Source: a virus
Virus record (IMG/VR): IMGVR_UViG_3300044815_000097
Span: 1-44,428 of that record
Direction: 5' to 3' (one strand)
DNA length: 44,428 nt
This document shows, piece by piece, positions 8,706 through 18,208 of this stretch; within the stretch, counting starts at the first letter, position 1, and the number at the start of each line of letters is the position of its first letter. The notes beneath the pieces were generated by a model, which was not told where the DNA came from, ran no database searches, and worked only from the letters and a program-made list of their open reading frames with translations. The position numbers and the translations under genes are program-made.

Positions 8706-9323
8706 ATGCCCGTGCCCGCAGGAGGCGGACCAACCACCGACCTCTACACCGACGTGACCACCGTGAAGTCGACCCTGGGGAAGATCACGGTCGACGACCG
8801 GGACGACCTGATCGAGCAGGCCATCCGGTCCGCGTCCCGGATGATCGACCGGAAGACCGGGCGCCGGTTCTACGCCGACGAGGCCGCCTCCGCCCGCCTG
8901 TTCGTCATGCGCGGCGGGTCCTACACCGACGGCTGCGAGCAGGGCGTCCTCGTCGACGACATCTCCACCCTCGACGGCCTGGTCGTCGAGTCCGGCGGCA
9001 CCGGCAATTGGGCGGCCCTCGACACGTACGACACCGGCCCCGACAACGCCCTGGCGTACGGGCGACCGATCACCAGCCTGTACGGCACGACCGGGTGGCT
9101 GCCGTGGTCCGGGCGGGTCCGGGTCACCGCCCGCTGGGGTTGGCCGGCCGTCCCGGACGAGATCACCCAGGCCGCGATGATGCTCGCCGCCCGCCTGTAC
9201 CGGCGCAAGGACTCGCCACAGGGCGTCATGGGCTCGTCGGAGTGGGGCGCCATCCGGGTGTCTCGCCTCGACCCCGACGTCGAGGCCCTGCTGACCCCGT
9301 TCGTCATGCCCGTCGTCGCCTGA
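8706..9323 (+). CDS. head-tail connector (adaptor)
   Basis: A 205-residue protein with the layout of gp6/gp15-like adaptors: an N-terminal helical part (STLGKITVDDRDDLIEQAI), a central beta insertion, and a C-terminal helical bundle (EITQAAMMLAARLYRRKDSP). It would bind the portal underside. A strong GGAGGTGA ribosome site precedes the ATG. Confidence 0.82.
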   Translation: MPVPAGGGPTTDLYTDVTTVKSTLGKITVDDRDDLIEQAIRSASRMIDRKTGRRFYADEAASARLFVMRGGSYTDGCEQGVLVDDISTLDGLVVESGGTGNWAALDTYDTGPDNALAYGRPITSLYGTTGWLPWSGRVRVTARWGWPAVPDEITQAAMMLAARLYRRKDSPQGVMGSSEWGAIRVSRLDPDVEALLTPFVMPVVA

Positions 9324-9333
9324 GGAGGCCACC

Positions 9334-9612
9334 GTGCGCACCACCGACAGCATCATCGCCGACCTGAACAAGCGCGCCGAGCAGGGCGAGAACGTCACCC
9401 AGCAGGTCATCGCCCACGAGACCCTGGCCCGGCTGCGGGCTGAGCGGGCCGAGGCCGTCAAGCGCAAGGACTCCCAGCGGGTCCGCGACCTCGACACCCA
9501 GATCGTGCAGTGGCTGGGCATGGTCGACGAGGACGTCGACGACCGGATCGCCGAGCAGCCCAAGAAGGACTCGGTGAAGACCGTCGACGGCCTCGCCGAG
9601 CCCAAGGCCTGA
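9334..9612 (+). CDS. small helical head-tail region protein
   Basis: A 92-residue, highly charged, helical protein (GTG start, GAGGAGG ahead), likely coiled coil from about residue 25 to 70. It lies between the adaptor and tail-terminator genes. No family recognised. Could be a small connector or assembly factor. Confidence 0.65.
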   Translation: MRTTDSIIADLNKRAEQGENVTQQVIAHETLARLRAERAEAVKRKDSQRVRDLDTQIVQWLGMVDEDVDDRIAEQPKKDSVKTVDGLAEPKA

Positions 9613-9613
9613 C

Positions 9614-10039
9614 GTGAACATCGGGGCAGTCCGAGCCGGCCTGGCCGACGCGGTGCGCGCCGCCCTGCCGGAGCTGACCTGCTACGGGTACGTCCCGTTC
9701 GCCGTCGAGGTGCCGTGCTTCTACACGACCGGCCCGGCCATCACCTACGACGTGACGTTCGGCGGCACGGACGACATCGACAACTTCGTCTGCCGGGTCC
9801 TGGTGTCCAAGGCGGAAGACGTCGACGGCCAGGCCCTGCTCGACGCGTACCTGTCCCGCGGGTCCAAGTCGGTGAAGCTCGCCATCGAAGGCACGCCCGG
9901 TGTGGCGCAGACCCTCGGCGGGGCCTGCGACGACGTGCACGTGCGTCGGGCGCAGAGCTACGGCCTGTTCGAACACGCGGGCGAAACCTACTACGGCGCT
10001 GAGCTGGTCGTTCACGTCATCGGCGATCCGGAGGAGTAG
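9614..10039 (+). CDS. tail terminator / tail completion protein
   Basis: A 141-residue protein with the alpha/beta order of siphophage tail terminators: an N-terminal helix, a beta sheet with a central FVCRVLVSKAED, and a C-terminal strand (ELVVHVIGDPEE). It would cap the tail tube and join it to the head. Position directly before the tail-tube genes supports this. GTG start, one base after the previous stop. Confidence 0.7.
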   Translation: MNIGAVRAGLADAVRAALPELTCYGYVPFAVEVPCFYTTGPAITYDVTFGGTDDIDNFVCRVLVSKAEDVDGQALLDAYLSRGSKSVKLAIEGTPGVAQTLGGACDDVHVRRAQSYGLFEHAGETYYGAELVVHVIGDPEE

Positions 10040-10043
10040 GGCC

Positions 10044-10796
10044 ATGAGCAAGTTCGTCCTGAAAGGCACCCGGATCTTCGCCGGGGGTTGCGACCTCACC
10101 GGGCAGACCAACAAGGTCGAGCTGGGCGGCGAGTACGAGACCAAGGACGCCACCACGTTCGGGTCCGTCGACGCCGCCGGAGAGCTGTGGAAAGACGTCC
10201 TGGCCGGCCTCGGGTCGGCGTCGGTGTCTGCGTCCGGGTTCTGGGAGGCCGGCGACGCTGCGAAGGTCGACAACGACACGTGGACGCAGATCGGCACCGG
10301 CGCCGGCGGCCCGTGGACGATCTGCCCGACCACGGCGAACGCCGCCGACCTGGCGTATCTGCTGGCCGCCGCCCGCACCTCCTACAGCCAGGGTGGGGCG
10401 CCGGGCGACGTAGCCCCGTACGCGTCGCAGGCGGTCAGCACCTGGCCGCTGGCCCGGGGCAAAGTCCTCAACGCCCCCGGAACGGCCCGGACCGCGACCG
10501 GGACCGGGACGATCGTGCAGGTCGGCGCGGTGCCGGCCGGCAAGAGCATGTACGTGTCGCTGCACGTGGTGTCGGCGACCGGGACGACACCGTCGATCAC
10601 CGTGGCCGTGCAGTCCGCTGCGCTGGTCGGGTTCGGCTCCCCGACGACCCGGCTGACGTTCACCGCGGCGACCGCGCCCGGCGGGCAGATCCTGCGCGTC
10701 GCCGGCCCGATCACCGACGCGTTCTGGCGGGTCTCCTACACGGTCTCCGGGACCACCCCGAGCTTCCTGCTGCTGGCCGCCGCCGGCGTCGCCTGA
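10044..10796 (+). CDS. major tail protein A (long form with extra C-terminal domain)
   Basis: A 250-residue tail-tube-type protein starting MSKFVLKGTRIF. The first 130 residues share the opening and layout of the next gene product. Residues about 150-250 are an added Thr/Val-rich beta domain that looks like a surface-exposed Ig-like or jelly-roll module. A GAGGAGTAGG ribosome site precedes the ATG. It may be a decorated tube subunit, or one of two tube proteins. Confidence 0.75.
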   Translation: MSKFVLKGTRIFAGGCDLTGQTNKVELGGEYETKDATTFGSVDAAGELWKDVLAGLGSASVSASGFWEAGDAAKVDNDTWTQIGTGAGGPWTICPTTANAADLAYLLAAARTSYSQGGAPGDVAPYASQAVSTWPLARGKVLNAPGTARTATGTGTIVQVGAVPAGKSMYVSLHVVSATGTTPSITVAVQSAALVGFGSPTTRLTFTAATAPGGQILRVAGPITDAFWRVSYTVSGTTPSFLLLAAAGVA

Positions 10797-10868
10797 TCCC
10801 TGTCCTGATCCTCTCCCGGCTCCGTTCGGCGCCCGGGCGTTCCGTCGTGCCTGAAAGGGCGTCCGCTC

Positions 10869-11279
10869 ATGAGCAAGTTCGTTCTGGTCAGCACCTACCT
10901 GGGCCTCAACGGCGTCGACCGTTCCAGCTGGTGCTCGAAGGTGGAAGTCGCCGTCGAGGTCGAGGCGAAGGACGTCACCGTCTTCACCTCCGCCGGGTGG
11001 AAGGAAGTCCTCGGTGGCCTGAAGTCCGGCAACATGGCGATCACGTTCAAGAACGACGTCGCTGACGGGCTGCTCGACGACACCATGTGGACGCTGCTAG
11101 GCACCGTGGTCACGTTCGAGGTCCGCCCTACCAGCTCCGTGGTGGGCACCTCGAACCCGAAGTTCACCGGCTCCGTCCTGATCAGCGGCTGGACGCCGAT
11201 CAGCGGCTCGCCCGGCGACGTCGCTGAGGTGTCCGTCACCTTCCCGACCAGTGGTGCCGTGACTCGGGCGGAGGCCTGA
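10869..11279 (+). CDS. major tail protein B (short paralog)
   Basis: A 136-residue tail-tube-type protein starting MSKFVLVSTYLGLNGVDRS. It shares the MSKFVL opening, the EAKDVTVF/ETKDATTF strand and the WKEVLGGL/WKDVLAGL motif with the preceding gene, so the two are paralogs. It lacks the extra C-terminal domain. One of the pair is likely the main tube subunit; the sequence does not say which. Confidence 0.78.
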   Translation: MSKFVLVSTYLGLNGVDRSSWCSKVEVAVEVEAKDVTVFTSAGWKEVLGGLKSGNMAITFKNDVADGLLDDTMWTLLGTVVTFEVRPTSSVVGTSNPKFTGSVLISGWTPISGSPGDVAEVSVTFPTSGAVTRAEA

Positions 11280-11608
11280 TGAGCGACTGGCTGGTCGGCC
11301 GGTTCCGGCCGACGGACCCGATGGCGTCGGACCCGGAGACGCAGCGCGCGAGGGAGGCCGAGATCTCCACGCTGCTCCGCGAGCACGGCGTCGACCCGGC
11401 CGACGTGATGCAGGCGATGGCGGTCACCGCCACCGACGACGGGCGGCACCAGCTGCACGTCAGCCGGTTCCTGCGCAACGCCAACGGCCGCATGTACCTC
11501 GACGTCGCCCGTGACCAGGTGGTGTCCGAGCCGGTCGTCATCGACGTCGAGCAGGGCACCTGGCCGGCGTGGCTGACCGGCCTGAACGTGCCCGCGCTTC
11601 TGCCGTGA
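11279..11608 (+). CDS. small tail-region protein
   Basis: A 109-residue protein whose ATG overlaps the stop of the tube gene. Residues about 25-50 are helical (ETQRAREAEISTLLREHGVD), and the rest is mixed. No family recognised. Position suggests a tail assembly role. Confidence 0.65.
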   Translation: MSDWLVGRFRPTDPMASDPETQRAREAEISTLLREHGVDPADVMQAMAVTATDDGRHQLHVSRFLRNANGRMYLDVARDQVVSEPVVIDVEQGTWPAWLTGLNVPALLP

Positions 11609-12102
11609 TCGACCTCAGCGTCGACCAGGCCGCCCTCGAGGGCGTCGCGACGGCGCTGCGCTACGAGCAGGACGGCAAGCAGCTCCGCAAGGACCTCGTC
11701 ACCAACCTGAAGGCCGCCGTCGAGCCGGCCCTGCCGGTGATCCGGTCAGGGCTGATGACGATGAGCACGCACAGCCGGGTCACCCCGGCGCTGCGCACCG
11801 TCGTGCTCAGCAAGCTGAAGGTCACCACCCGCACCACCGGGGACCGGGCCGGCGTCCGGGTGGCGATTGGCAAGGCCGGCATGCCCCGCGGCTTCAAAAA
11901 CGCCCCCCGCCGGCTGAACAAGCCCGAGGGGTGGCGGCACCCGCTGTTCGGGCGCCGCGACAAGCCGTGGGTGGCCCAGCGCGGGGCGCCCGGCTACTTC
12001 GACCGACCGCTCGAGGAACGCCAAGACGAGATGCGCGCGGCTGTAGTGCAAGCGGTGCAGGACATGTCCGAGCGGATCGCCCGCCGGGCCGGGAGGGGAT
12101 AA
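11605..12102 (+). CDS. HK97 gp10-like tail/connector protein
   Basis: A 165-residue basic protein, GTG start overlapping the previous stop. It opens with a helix (AALEGVATALRYEQDGKQLR) and has a basic, Pro/Arg-rich middle (GWRHPLFGRRDKPWVAQRGA) like the minor HK97 gp10-type proteins that close the connector or tail end. In most phages this gene lies before the tube genes; here it follows them. Confidence 0.6.
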   Translation: MIDLSVDQAALEGVATALRYEQDGKQLRKDLVTNLKAAVEPALPVIRSGLMTMSTHSRVTPALRTVVLSKLKVTTRTTGDRAGVRVAIGKAGMPRGFKNAPRRLNKPEGWRHPLFGRRDKPWVAQRGAPGYFDRPLEERQDEMRAAVVQAVQDMSERIARRAGRG

Positions 12103-12105
12103 CCG

Positions 12106-12549
12106 ATGTTCGTGCAGTACAAGCCCAAGGGCGAGCCGGAACAGTCCTGGGACTTCGACCCCGAGGACGTCCGCCAGTCCGAAGCCGAGGTCGTCGAGAA
12201 GCGCTACGGCGCGAACTGGGACGACTTCCTCAACGCCGTCCGCGCAGGCAACGCGAAGGCCCGCCGGGTGCTGCTGTGGCACCTGACCCGCCGCACTCAC
12301 CACAACCTGCGGTACGAGGACACCCCGGACTTTCGGATGGGTGAGCTGCTCGTCGAGTTCTCCTCGAAGGAGATCGGGCACCTGCTCCGCGAGATCGAGA
12401 AGATGGACTCCTCGATCTCTGAAGAGGACCGCCAGATGATGGTCAGCCGGCTGAACGCCGACTACACCGAGGCGGTGCTGCGCGAGCGCGGCGGCCAGGA
12501 CGACGGTGCCGACATTCTGCCCGAGGTGGAAGCGGGAAAAGCGAGCTAG
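12106..12549 (+). CDS. tail assembly chaperone (short, unshifted product)
   Basis: A 147-residue acidic, helical protein just before the tape measure, in the place of lambda gpG. It would coat the tape measure protein during tail assembly. A slippery site lies five codons from its end and gives a second, longer product. The GAACTGGGACDDFL-type stretch (YGANWDDFLNAV, about residues 36-47) is typical of actinophage chaperones. Confidence 0.88.
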   Translation: MFVQYKPKGEPEQSWDFDPEDVRQSEAEVVEKRYGANWDDFLNAVRAGNAKARRVLLWHLTRRTHHNLRYEDTPDFRMGELLVEFSSKEIGHLLREIEKMDSSISEEDRQMMVSRLNADYTEAVLRERGGQDDGADILPEVEAGKAS

Positions 12550-12692
12550 AGGCTCTGCGCCTGCGCAACCTCGGCTTGTTCTCCGCCCAGCTGCACATCC
12601 GGCCCTGGGAGATCGGCCAGCTGACCGTGCCCGACTTCCTGCGCCTGTGCGACTGGCTGGACCGCAGCAACACACCCGACAAGGAGGGCTGA
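12106..12692 (+). CDS. tail assembly chaperone, -1 frameshift product (G-GT-like)
   Basis: Reading through the heptamer with a -1 shift replaces the last residues with about 50 new ones and stops at 12690-12692, for about 195 residues in total. The extension begins SELEALRLRNLGLF and ends DRSNTPDKEG. It contains HIRPWEIGQLTVPDFL, typical of the T part of these chaperones, and uses codons like its neighbours. It fills the gap before the tape measure with no in-frame start, which supports frameshifting over a separate gene. Confidence 0.85.
12534..12540 (+). other. programmed -1 frameshift slippery heptamer
   Basis: The heptamer G GGA AAA (GGGAAAA) lies in the zero frame as ..gcG GGA AAA gcg.., the canonical X XXY YYZ arrangement. 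The overlapping -1 frame is open for 50 codons. This is the conserved tail-chaperone frameshift of siphophages. Confidence 0.9.
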
Positions 12693-12695
12693 CCT

Positions 12696-15464
12696 GTGTC
12701 GGACACCTCTGTCGTCTTCAACGTGATCGGCAAGGAGCGGGTCGGTGGCGTCCTGGCCCGGGTACGGTCGCTGTTCCGATCGGCAGGCCAGGAAGCTCAG
12801 CGTGCTACCGGCGCCGCAGCGCAGTCGACGGAACGCCTCGATCATGAGATCCACCAGGTCGAGCGGTCGCTCGCCGAGCTGAACGCCGAGTTTGCGGCGA
12901 CCGGCAACAAAGAGCTGTTCGCGAAGATGAAACGCGACCGGTCCCTGCTTACCCAGCTCAAGACGGTGCGCAAGGAGCTGGGCGCGGTCAGCGGCGAAGC
13001 CGACCGGCTCGGCGGCGACGCAGACCGTACCGGGAACATGCTGTCGCGCCTCGGCGCGTCGGCAGGAAGCTCACTGTCGTCTGGCATGAACAACGCCGGT
13101 ACGGCGATGACCAACCTGTCGACCAACCTGTGGAACCTGATCCCGCTCCTGCTCGGCATGGCCGCCGCCGCGGCGGGCGCCGCCCCGGCCATGTACCTGC
13201 TCGGCGGGGCGATCGGGTCGCTGCCGGCCATCATCGCCGGCGCGGCGGCCGCCATGGCCGTGTTCCAGCTGGGCACGTCCGGGCTGTCCGAGGCGTGGAA
13301 GAAGGCCACCACCGCGACCAGCGGCGGAGCCAAGGCCGCCCGGGACATGACCTCAGCGCACCGTGCCGTCACCCAAGCGGCAAAGGAGGTCACCCGCTCC
13401 GAACGGGACGTCACCGACGCGTTGAAGCAGGTCCGGCAGGCTCACCTCGACGTCGCCGACGCTGTCCAGCAGGAACACCAGCGCCGCGGGCAGCTCAATC
13501 GGGATCTGGCCGGCGCGCGCCTCGACGAGCAGGACTCCGTCCAGGCGGTCACCGACGCCCAGACCGCTCTGAACGCGGCCCGGGCGAACGGTGCCCCACC
13601 GGACGAGGTCGAGGACCTGGAACGGGCCTACGAGCGGGCGGCGCTGCAACTGGACGACACCCGCGCCCGGCTGGGCGAGCTGACCCTGGAGCAGAAGAAG
13701 GCCGTCGCCACCGGGGTGCAAGGCTCGGCGCAGGTCGTCGCGGCGAAAGACCAAGAGGCCAAGGCGGTCCAGGGGGTCACTGACGCACAGGATCGCAACA
13801 AGGATGCGGTGCAGCGCCTCGCCGATGCCCAGAAGGCCCTCAACACCCCGGCTGGCGGCGGTGGCGGTGGCGGGCTCGCCTCGCCGAAGCTGGCCCCGGC
13901 TGCGCAGAAGTTCCTCAATGTGCTGCTGGGTTTGCGGCCGGCGTTCGAGAAGCTGCGCCTGGGCGTGCAGGAGAAGCTGTTCGCCGGGCTGGCCGACAAG
14001 TTCAAGACCATGGCCACGGCGTGGCTGCCTCAGCTGAACACCTCCCTGGGCCGGATGGCCACCACCTTCAACGGCATCGCGGGCAAGTTCATGGACACGG
14101 CGGCTAAGCCGGCGTTCATCACCAACATCGCCAAGGGCGTTGAGGGCGTCCGGTCGGCGTTCGACAAGGTCGGCCGGGTGGTGGCCGGGCCGCTGATGAC
14201 GGCGTTCGGGCAGCTGGCCGGCGTGTCGAAGCCATTCGTGGAGGCGCTCGGCGGCGAGGTCGCGAAGGTGCTCAGCGACTTCTCCGCGTGGATCGACAAG
14301 GTGTCGAAGAACGGCAGCCTGGACGTGTTCTTCACCCGGGCGACGGCCGTCATGAAGGACACGTTCGCCATGCTGAAGGACATCGGGTCGATCGCCGGAT
14401 CGGTCATGTCGATCCTGTTCGGCGCCGACCAGGACGTCACGATGTCGCCGTGGAACACCTTGAAGGTGTCCCTGGACAAGGTTGCGGCGTGGTTCAAGGA
14501 CCCGGAGAACCAGAAGAAGATCCAGGACTGGATCAACAAGATCAAAGAATTCGGCGTGTGGCTCGTGACCGACGCCATCCCGAAGATCGAACGCTTCGCC
14601 AAGAAGCTGGAGTCGTTTGCCAACAGGCTCAGCAATCCCAAGCAGCTGATCACCGACTTCTTCAACGCCATCAAGGACGCGGCGAAGCAGAGCCTCATCA
14701 GCATGGTGGTGGACCTCGCCACGCTGCCCGGCCGGGCGGCACGGGCGTTGGCCGGCCTCGGCCGTGCCATCGGGCCGGCAGTCACCCGAGGCATGGCGCG
14801 TCTGGGAGAGGTCATCGGCCGCGCCGCCGGTGCCGCAGTCCGGACGATGGTCCTGCTGCCCGGCCGGATAGCCGTCGCCCTGGCAACGCTCCCGGGCAGG
14901 GTTTGGAACGTCATCAAGGGCCTGCCCGATCTGGTCAGAAGAGGCGGCCCAGGGATGCACAACGCCGGCATGGACCTTGTGCGCGGCCTGTGGAACGGCA
15001 TCAAAGGCATGGGCGGATGGCTCATCAACAACGCTGTCGCATTCGGCAGCTCCATCGTCAAGGGGTTCAAAGAGGGCCTGGGCATCCACTCGCCATCCAA
15101 GGTGATGGCGACCCAGGTCGGCCATTGGATTCCGGCCGGCATCGCCGCCGGCATGGACTCCAACCGGCAGGCCGTCGTAGATGCCAGCAGCCGCATGTCC
15201 GGGCTGATCGGGATCGGAAAGCCCCGGCCGGTCGCAGGCTTCTCCAATGGCGCCCTTCGCCCAGCTGGCAGTCCGGCTGCGGCGTCCGGTGTCGCGACGG
15301 CTTCCCCGGCGGTCGGACCGACCGCCGGCGGTCGGACCGGCGGTGTGATCCGGTTCGAGGCCGGTGCGAATGGCGCGCTGGTCCAGGCGATCGTGAAGGC
15401 GCTGCGCTACGAGGTGCGCAGCGCCGGCGGCGGCAGCGCCCAGGCCCTGTTCGGTAAGGCCTGA
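12696..15464 (+). CDS. tape measure protein
   Basis: A 922-residue protein whose length would set tail length. It starts GTG. Residues about 48-110 and 210-370 are helical coiled coils, with a hydrophobic stretch at about 145-193, a run of Gly near 388, and helical repeats through the C-terminal half. Near the end it has GIHSPSKVM (796-804), followed by GHWIPAGIAAGMD, the hallmark end of tape measures of this type. No lytic transglycosylase or peptidase motif is visible. Confidence 0.95.
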   Translation: MSDTSVVFNVIGKERVGGVLARVRSLFRSAGQEAQRATGAAAQSTERLDHEIHQVERSLAELNAEFAATGNKELFAKMKRDRSLLTQLKTVRKELGAVSGEADRLGGDADRTGNMLSRLGASAGSSLSSGMNNAGTAMTNLSTNLWNLIPLLLGMAAAAAGAAPAMYLLGGAIGSLPAIIAGAAAAMAVFQLGTSGLSEAWKKATTATSGGAKAARDMTSAHRAVTQAAKEVTRSERDVTDALKQVRQAHLDVADAVQQEHQRRGQLNRDLAGARLDEQDSVQAVTDAQTALNAARANGAPPDEVEDLERAYERAALQLDDTRARLGELTLEQKKAVATGVQGSAQVVAAKDQEAKAVQGVTDAQDRNKDAVQRLADAQKALNTPAGGGGGGGLASPKLAPAAQKFLNVLLGLRPAFEKLRLGVQEKLFAGLADKFKTMATAWLPQLNTSLGRMATTFNGIAGKFMDTAAKPAFITNIAKGVEGVRSAFDKVGRVVAGPLMTAFGQLAGVSKPFVEALGGEVAKVLSDFSAWIDKVSKNGSLDVFFTRATAVMKDTFAMLKDIGSIAGSVMSILFGADQDVTMSPWNTLKVSLDKVAAWFKDPENQKKIQDWINKIKEFGVWLVTDAIPKIERFAKKLESFANRLSNPKQLITDFFNAIKDAAKQSLISMVVDLATLPGRAARALAGLGRAIGPAVTRGMARLGEVIGRAAGAAVRTMVLLPGRIAVALATLPGRVWNVIKGLPDLVRRGGPGMHNAGMDLVRGLWNGIKGMGGWLINNAVAFGSSIVKGFKEGLGIHSPSKVMATQVGHWIPAGIAAGMDSNRQAVVDASSRMSGLIGIGKPRPVAGFSNGALRPAGSPAAASGVATASPAVGPTAGGRTGGVIRFEAGANGALVQAIVKALRYEVRSAGGGSAQALFGKA

Positions 15465-15465
15465 C

Positions 15466-18198
15466 ATGGCCCTGTTCACCCCGGTCACCGAGCTCTTCAT
15501 CGACGGGTCCTGGGTCGACGTGTCCGACGACGTGCAGTACGAGACCGGTGTCGCCATCACCCGGGGCCGCGACGACGAACAGGGAACGATCACCCCGTCA
15601 CGGCTCAACCTGACCCTGAACAACCAGGATGGGATCTACTCCAACCGCAACCCCATGTCGCCCTACTACGGGCTGCTGGGCCGCAACACCCCACTGCGGC
15701 AACGCCAGGGCGGCATCGTGTCCCACCTGCGCATCAACGGCGACAGCGGCGGCAACGCGTCCGCACCGGACACTGCCGCCCTCGACATCGTCGGCGACAT
15801 CGACGTCCGCGCCGACATCGAGCCCGACACCTGGACGCCCACCCTCGACCAGGTCATCGCCTCGAAGACCAACCTGACCGGCGACCAACGCTCCTGGTAC
15901 ATGCAGCTGACCAGGTACGGGCGGATCGAGTTCGGGTGGTCCGCCGCCGGGACATTCCCCTACGAGCGGGTCTCGTCGACCGCGTCCGTCACGACCGCCG
16001 GCCGGGTGTCCGTCCGGGCCACCCTCGACGTCGTCTCCGGCGCGAACCACGTGATCACGTTCTACACCTCCGACTCGGTCACCGGAACGTGGACACAGCT
16101 CGGCCTACCCATCACCACAGCCGGCGCGACCAGCATCTTCGCCGGCACAGCCAACCTCGAGGTCGGCACCGGCAACAACGGGTCGACCGTGTTCACCGGC
16201 ACCACCGCGTTCCAGGGCAAGGTGTACCGCCTGCAGGTCCTGCAGGGCATCGCCGGCACGGTCCGCGCCGACGCCGACTTCTCCGCCCAGCCGATCGACA
16301 CCACCTCGTTCTCCGACGGCACGAACACCTGGACCGTCCTGGACCCGGCAGTCATCACCTCCGACGGGGTGCGGTTCTACGGCGAAGTCGCCGCCCTGCC
16401 GTCCAAGTGGGACCTCAGCGGGAAGGTGGTGTGGGCGCCGCTCGAGGCGGCCGGGATCACCCGCCGCCTCACCCAGGGCGCCCCGACCCTCCGCTCGCCG
16501 ATCTACCGCAACTTCCTGCGATACGGGCCGTCCGGGTACTGGCCGCTCGAGGACGGCTCCGAGTCGGAGACCGCCGCGTCCGCCGTCCCCGCCGGGCGTC
16601 CGGCCACGGTCAACGCTGTGACGTTCGCCGGCGACGACACCCTGCCCGGCGGCGACGTCGCGCTCACCCTCAACGACACCACCGCCCGGGTGAACGGGCA
16701 GGTCACCCAGTCCACCGGCGGCACCGGGTGGTCTTTCACGTTCTTCTTCAAGCTCCCGGCGATCCCCGGCGCGTCGAACCAGCTGATGTCGTTCTCGTCG
16801 TCGGGCACGGCCCAGCGGTGGGTCCTGTCCGTCACGTCGACCTCGTACCAGCTCGACGCCTACGACGTGAACGGGACCAGCCTGATCACGTCGGTGACCA
16901 CGTTCGGGACCGGCGCGGAACCGAATCAGTGGGTCGCGGTTCAGGTCGCCACGTCGGTGTCGGGCGCCACAGTTACCTGGTCGCATGTGTGGCATGCGGT
17001 CGGCGCCGACATCATCTACAGCGCCACCGGCACCTACGCCGGCACACCCGGGTCGGTGCGCGGCTGGTCCATCGTGGGCCAGTCCGCGCTCGTCGGCGCA
17101 GCGTTCGCCCACGTGTGGGCCGGCCCGAACGCCCTGCCGTTCGTCACGACCGAGTTCGAAGCCGTGTCGAACGGGTGGCGCGGCGAGCGGGCAGTTGCCC
17201 GGCTGACCCGGCTGTGCGCCGAGGAGAACGTTCCGCTGGTGGTCCGCGACCCGAACGGCGACTCCGCCCTGATGGGCCGCCAGGGCATCGGCACGTTCAT
17301 CGACCTGCTCGCGGACTGCGCCACCGCCGACCTGGGGATCCTGTACGAGCCCCGCGACCGGCTGGCGATCGGGTACGTCGCCCGGTCCGCCCTGTACGGG
17401 CAGCCGTCGCCGACCTTGTCGTACGGCACGCACATCGCGGAGCCGTTCGACCCGGTTGACGACGACCAGCAGCTGCAGAACCGGGTCACCGTGTCCCGGC
17501 CCGGCGGCAGCTCGGCGACCGCCCAGCAGGACACCGGCCCCCTGTCGGTCCTGCCGCCGCCGGCCGGCGTCGGCGTGTACGAGGCCAGCGCGGACGCGAA
17601 TGTCTACACGGACGACCAGCTGCCCGACGTCGCCGGGTGGCTGGTGCACCTCGGCACCCTCGACGCCCTGCGCTACCCGCAGATCACGTTGAAGCTGAAC
17701 AGCACGGCGTTCACCGGCAGCACCGCCGTGACCGCGGCCGCCGCCGGCCTGGACATCGGGCGGCAGCTGACGGTGGATTCCCTGCCGTCGTGGCTGCCAC
17801 CGGACCCGGCGGAAACCCTGATCCAGGGCTACACGGAGCGGATCACCCCGTACGACTGGGACCTGACGTTCAACACCACTCCGGGCGAGCTGTGGGATGT
17901 GGCGCACGCCGACAGCGCCCGCGTCGACACCGACGGCTCCACCCTCGCCGCCGGCGCGACGACCACCGCCACATCGCTGTCAGTCGCCTCGGTGGCCGGC
18001 GGGGTGCTGTGGACCCTCACCGCCGCGTCGTGGCCGTTCTCCATCGCCATGGGCGGGGAGAAACTCACCGTCACCGCGGTGGCCGGCGCAACGTCCCCGC
18101 AGACCCTGACCGTCACCCGGTCGGTCAACGGCGTCGTCAAAGCGCACCTCGCCGGCACGGCCATCCGGCTGTGGACCCCGTCGTACGTGGCCCTGTAG
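15466..18198 (+). CDS. large tail-tip protein, fused distal tail / tail lysin-like with lectin domains
   Basis: A 910-residue protein starting one base after the tape measure stop. Residues 1-90 resemble the opening of distal tail proteins (ELFIDGSWVDVSDDVQ). Two LamG/concanavalin-like beta domains follow (about 95-270 and 355-560; the second starts GYWPLEDGSESE). The C-terminal 300 residues resemble the hub half of tail-associated proteins. It would form the tip that meets the host surface. Only one small tail gene follows, so most adsorption functions seem to sit here. Confidence 0.8.
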   Translation: MALFTPVTELFIDGSWVDVSDDVQYETGVAITRGRDDEQGTITPSRLNLTLNNQDGIYSNRNPMSPYYGLLGRNTPLRQRQGGIVSHLRINGDSGGNASAPDTAALDIVGDIDVRADIEPDTWTPTLDQVIASKTNLTGDQRSWYMQLTRYGRIEFGWSAAGTFPYERVSSTASVTTAGRVSVRATLDVVSGANHVITFYTSDSVTGTWTQLGLPITTAGATSIFAGTANLEVGTGNNGSTVFTGTTAFQGKVYRLQVLQGIAGTVRADADFSAQPIDTTSFSDGTNTWTVLDPAVITSDGVRFYGEVAALPSKWDLSGKVVWAPLEAAGITRRLTQGAPTLRSPIYRNFLRYGPSGYWPLEDGSESETAASAVPAGRPATVNAVTFAGDDTLPGGDVALTLNDTTARVNGQVTQSTGGTGWSFTFFFKLPAIPGASNQLMSFSSSGTAQRWVLSVTSTSYQLDAYDVNGTSLITSVTTFGTGAEPNQWVAVQVATSVSGATVTWSHVWHAVGADIIYSATGTYAGTPGSVRGWSIVGQSALVGAAFAHVWAGPNALPFVTTEFEAVSNGWRGERAVARLTRLCAEENVPLVVRDPNGDSALMGRQGIGTFIDLLADCATADLGILYEPRDRLAIGYVARSALYGQPSPTLSYGTHIAEPFDPVDDDQQLQNRVTVSRPGGSSATAQQDTGPLSVLPPPAGVGVYEASADANVYTDDQLPDVAGWLVHLGTLDALRYPQITLKLNSTAFTGSTAVTAAAAGLDIGRQLTVDSLPSWLPPDPAETLIQGYTERITPYDWDLTFNTTPGELWDVAHADSARVDTDGSTLAAGATTTATSLSVASVAGGVLWTLTAASWPFSIAMGGEKLTVTAVAGATSPQTLTVTRSVNGVVKAHLAGTAIRLWTPSYVAL

Positions 18199-18208
18199 GA
18201 GGCTGACC

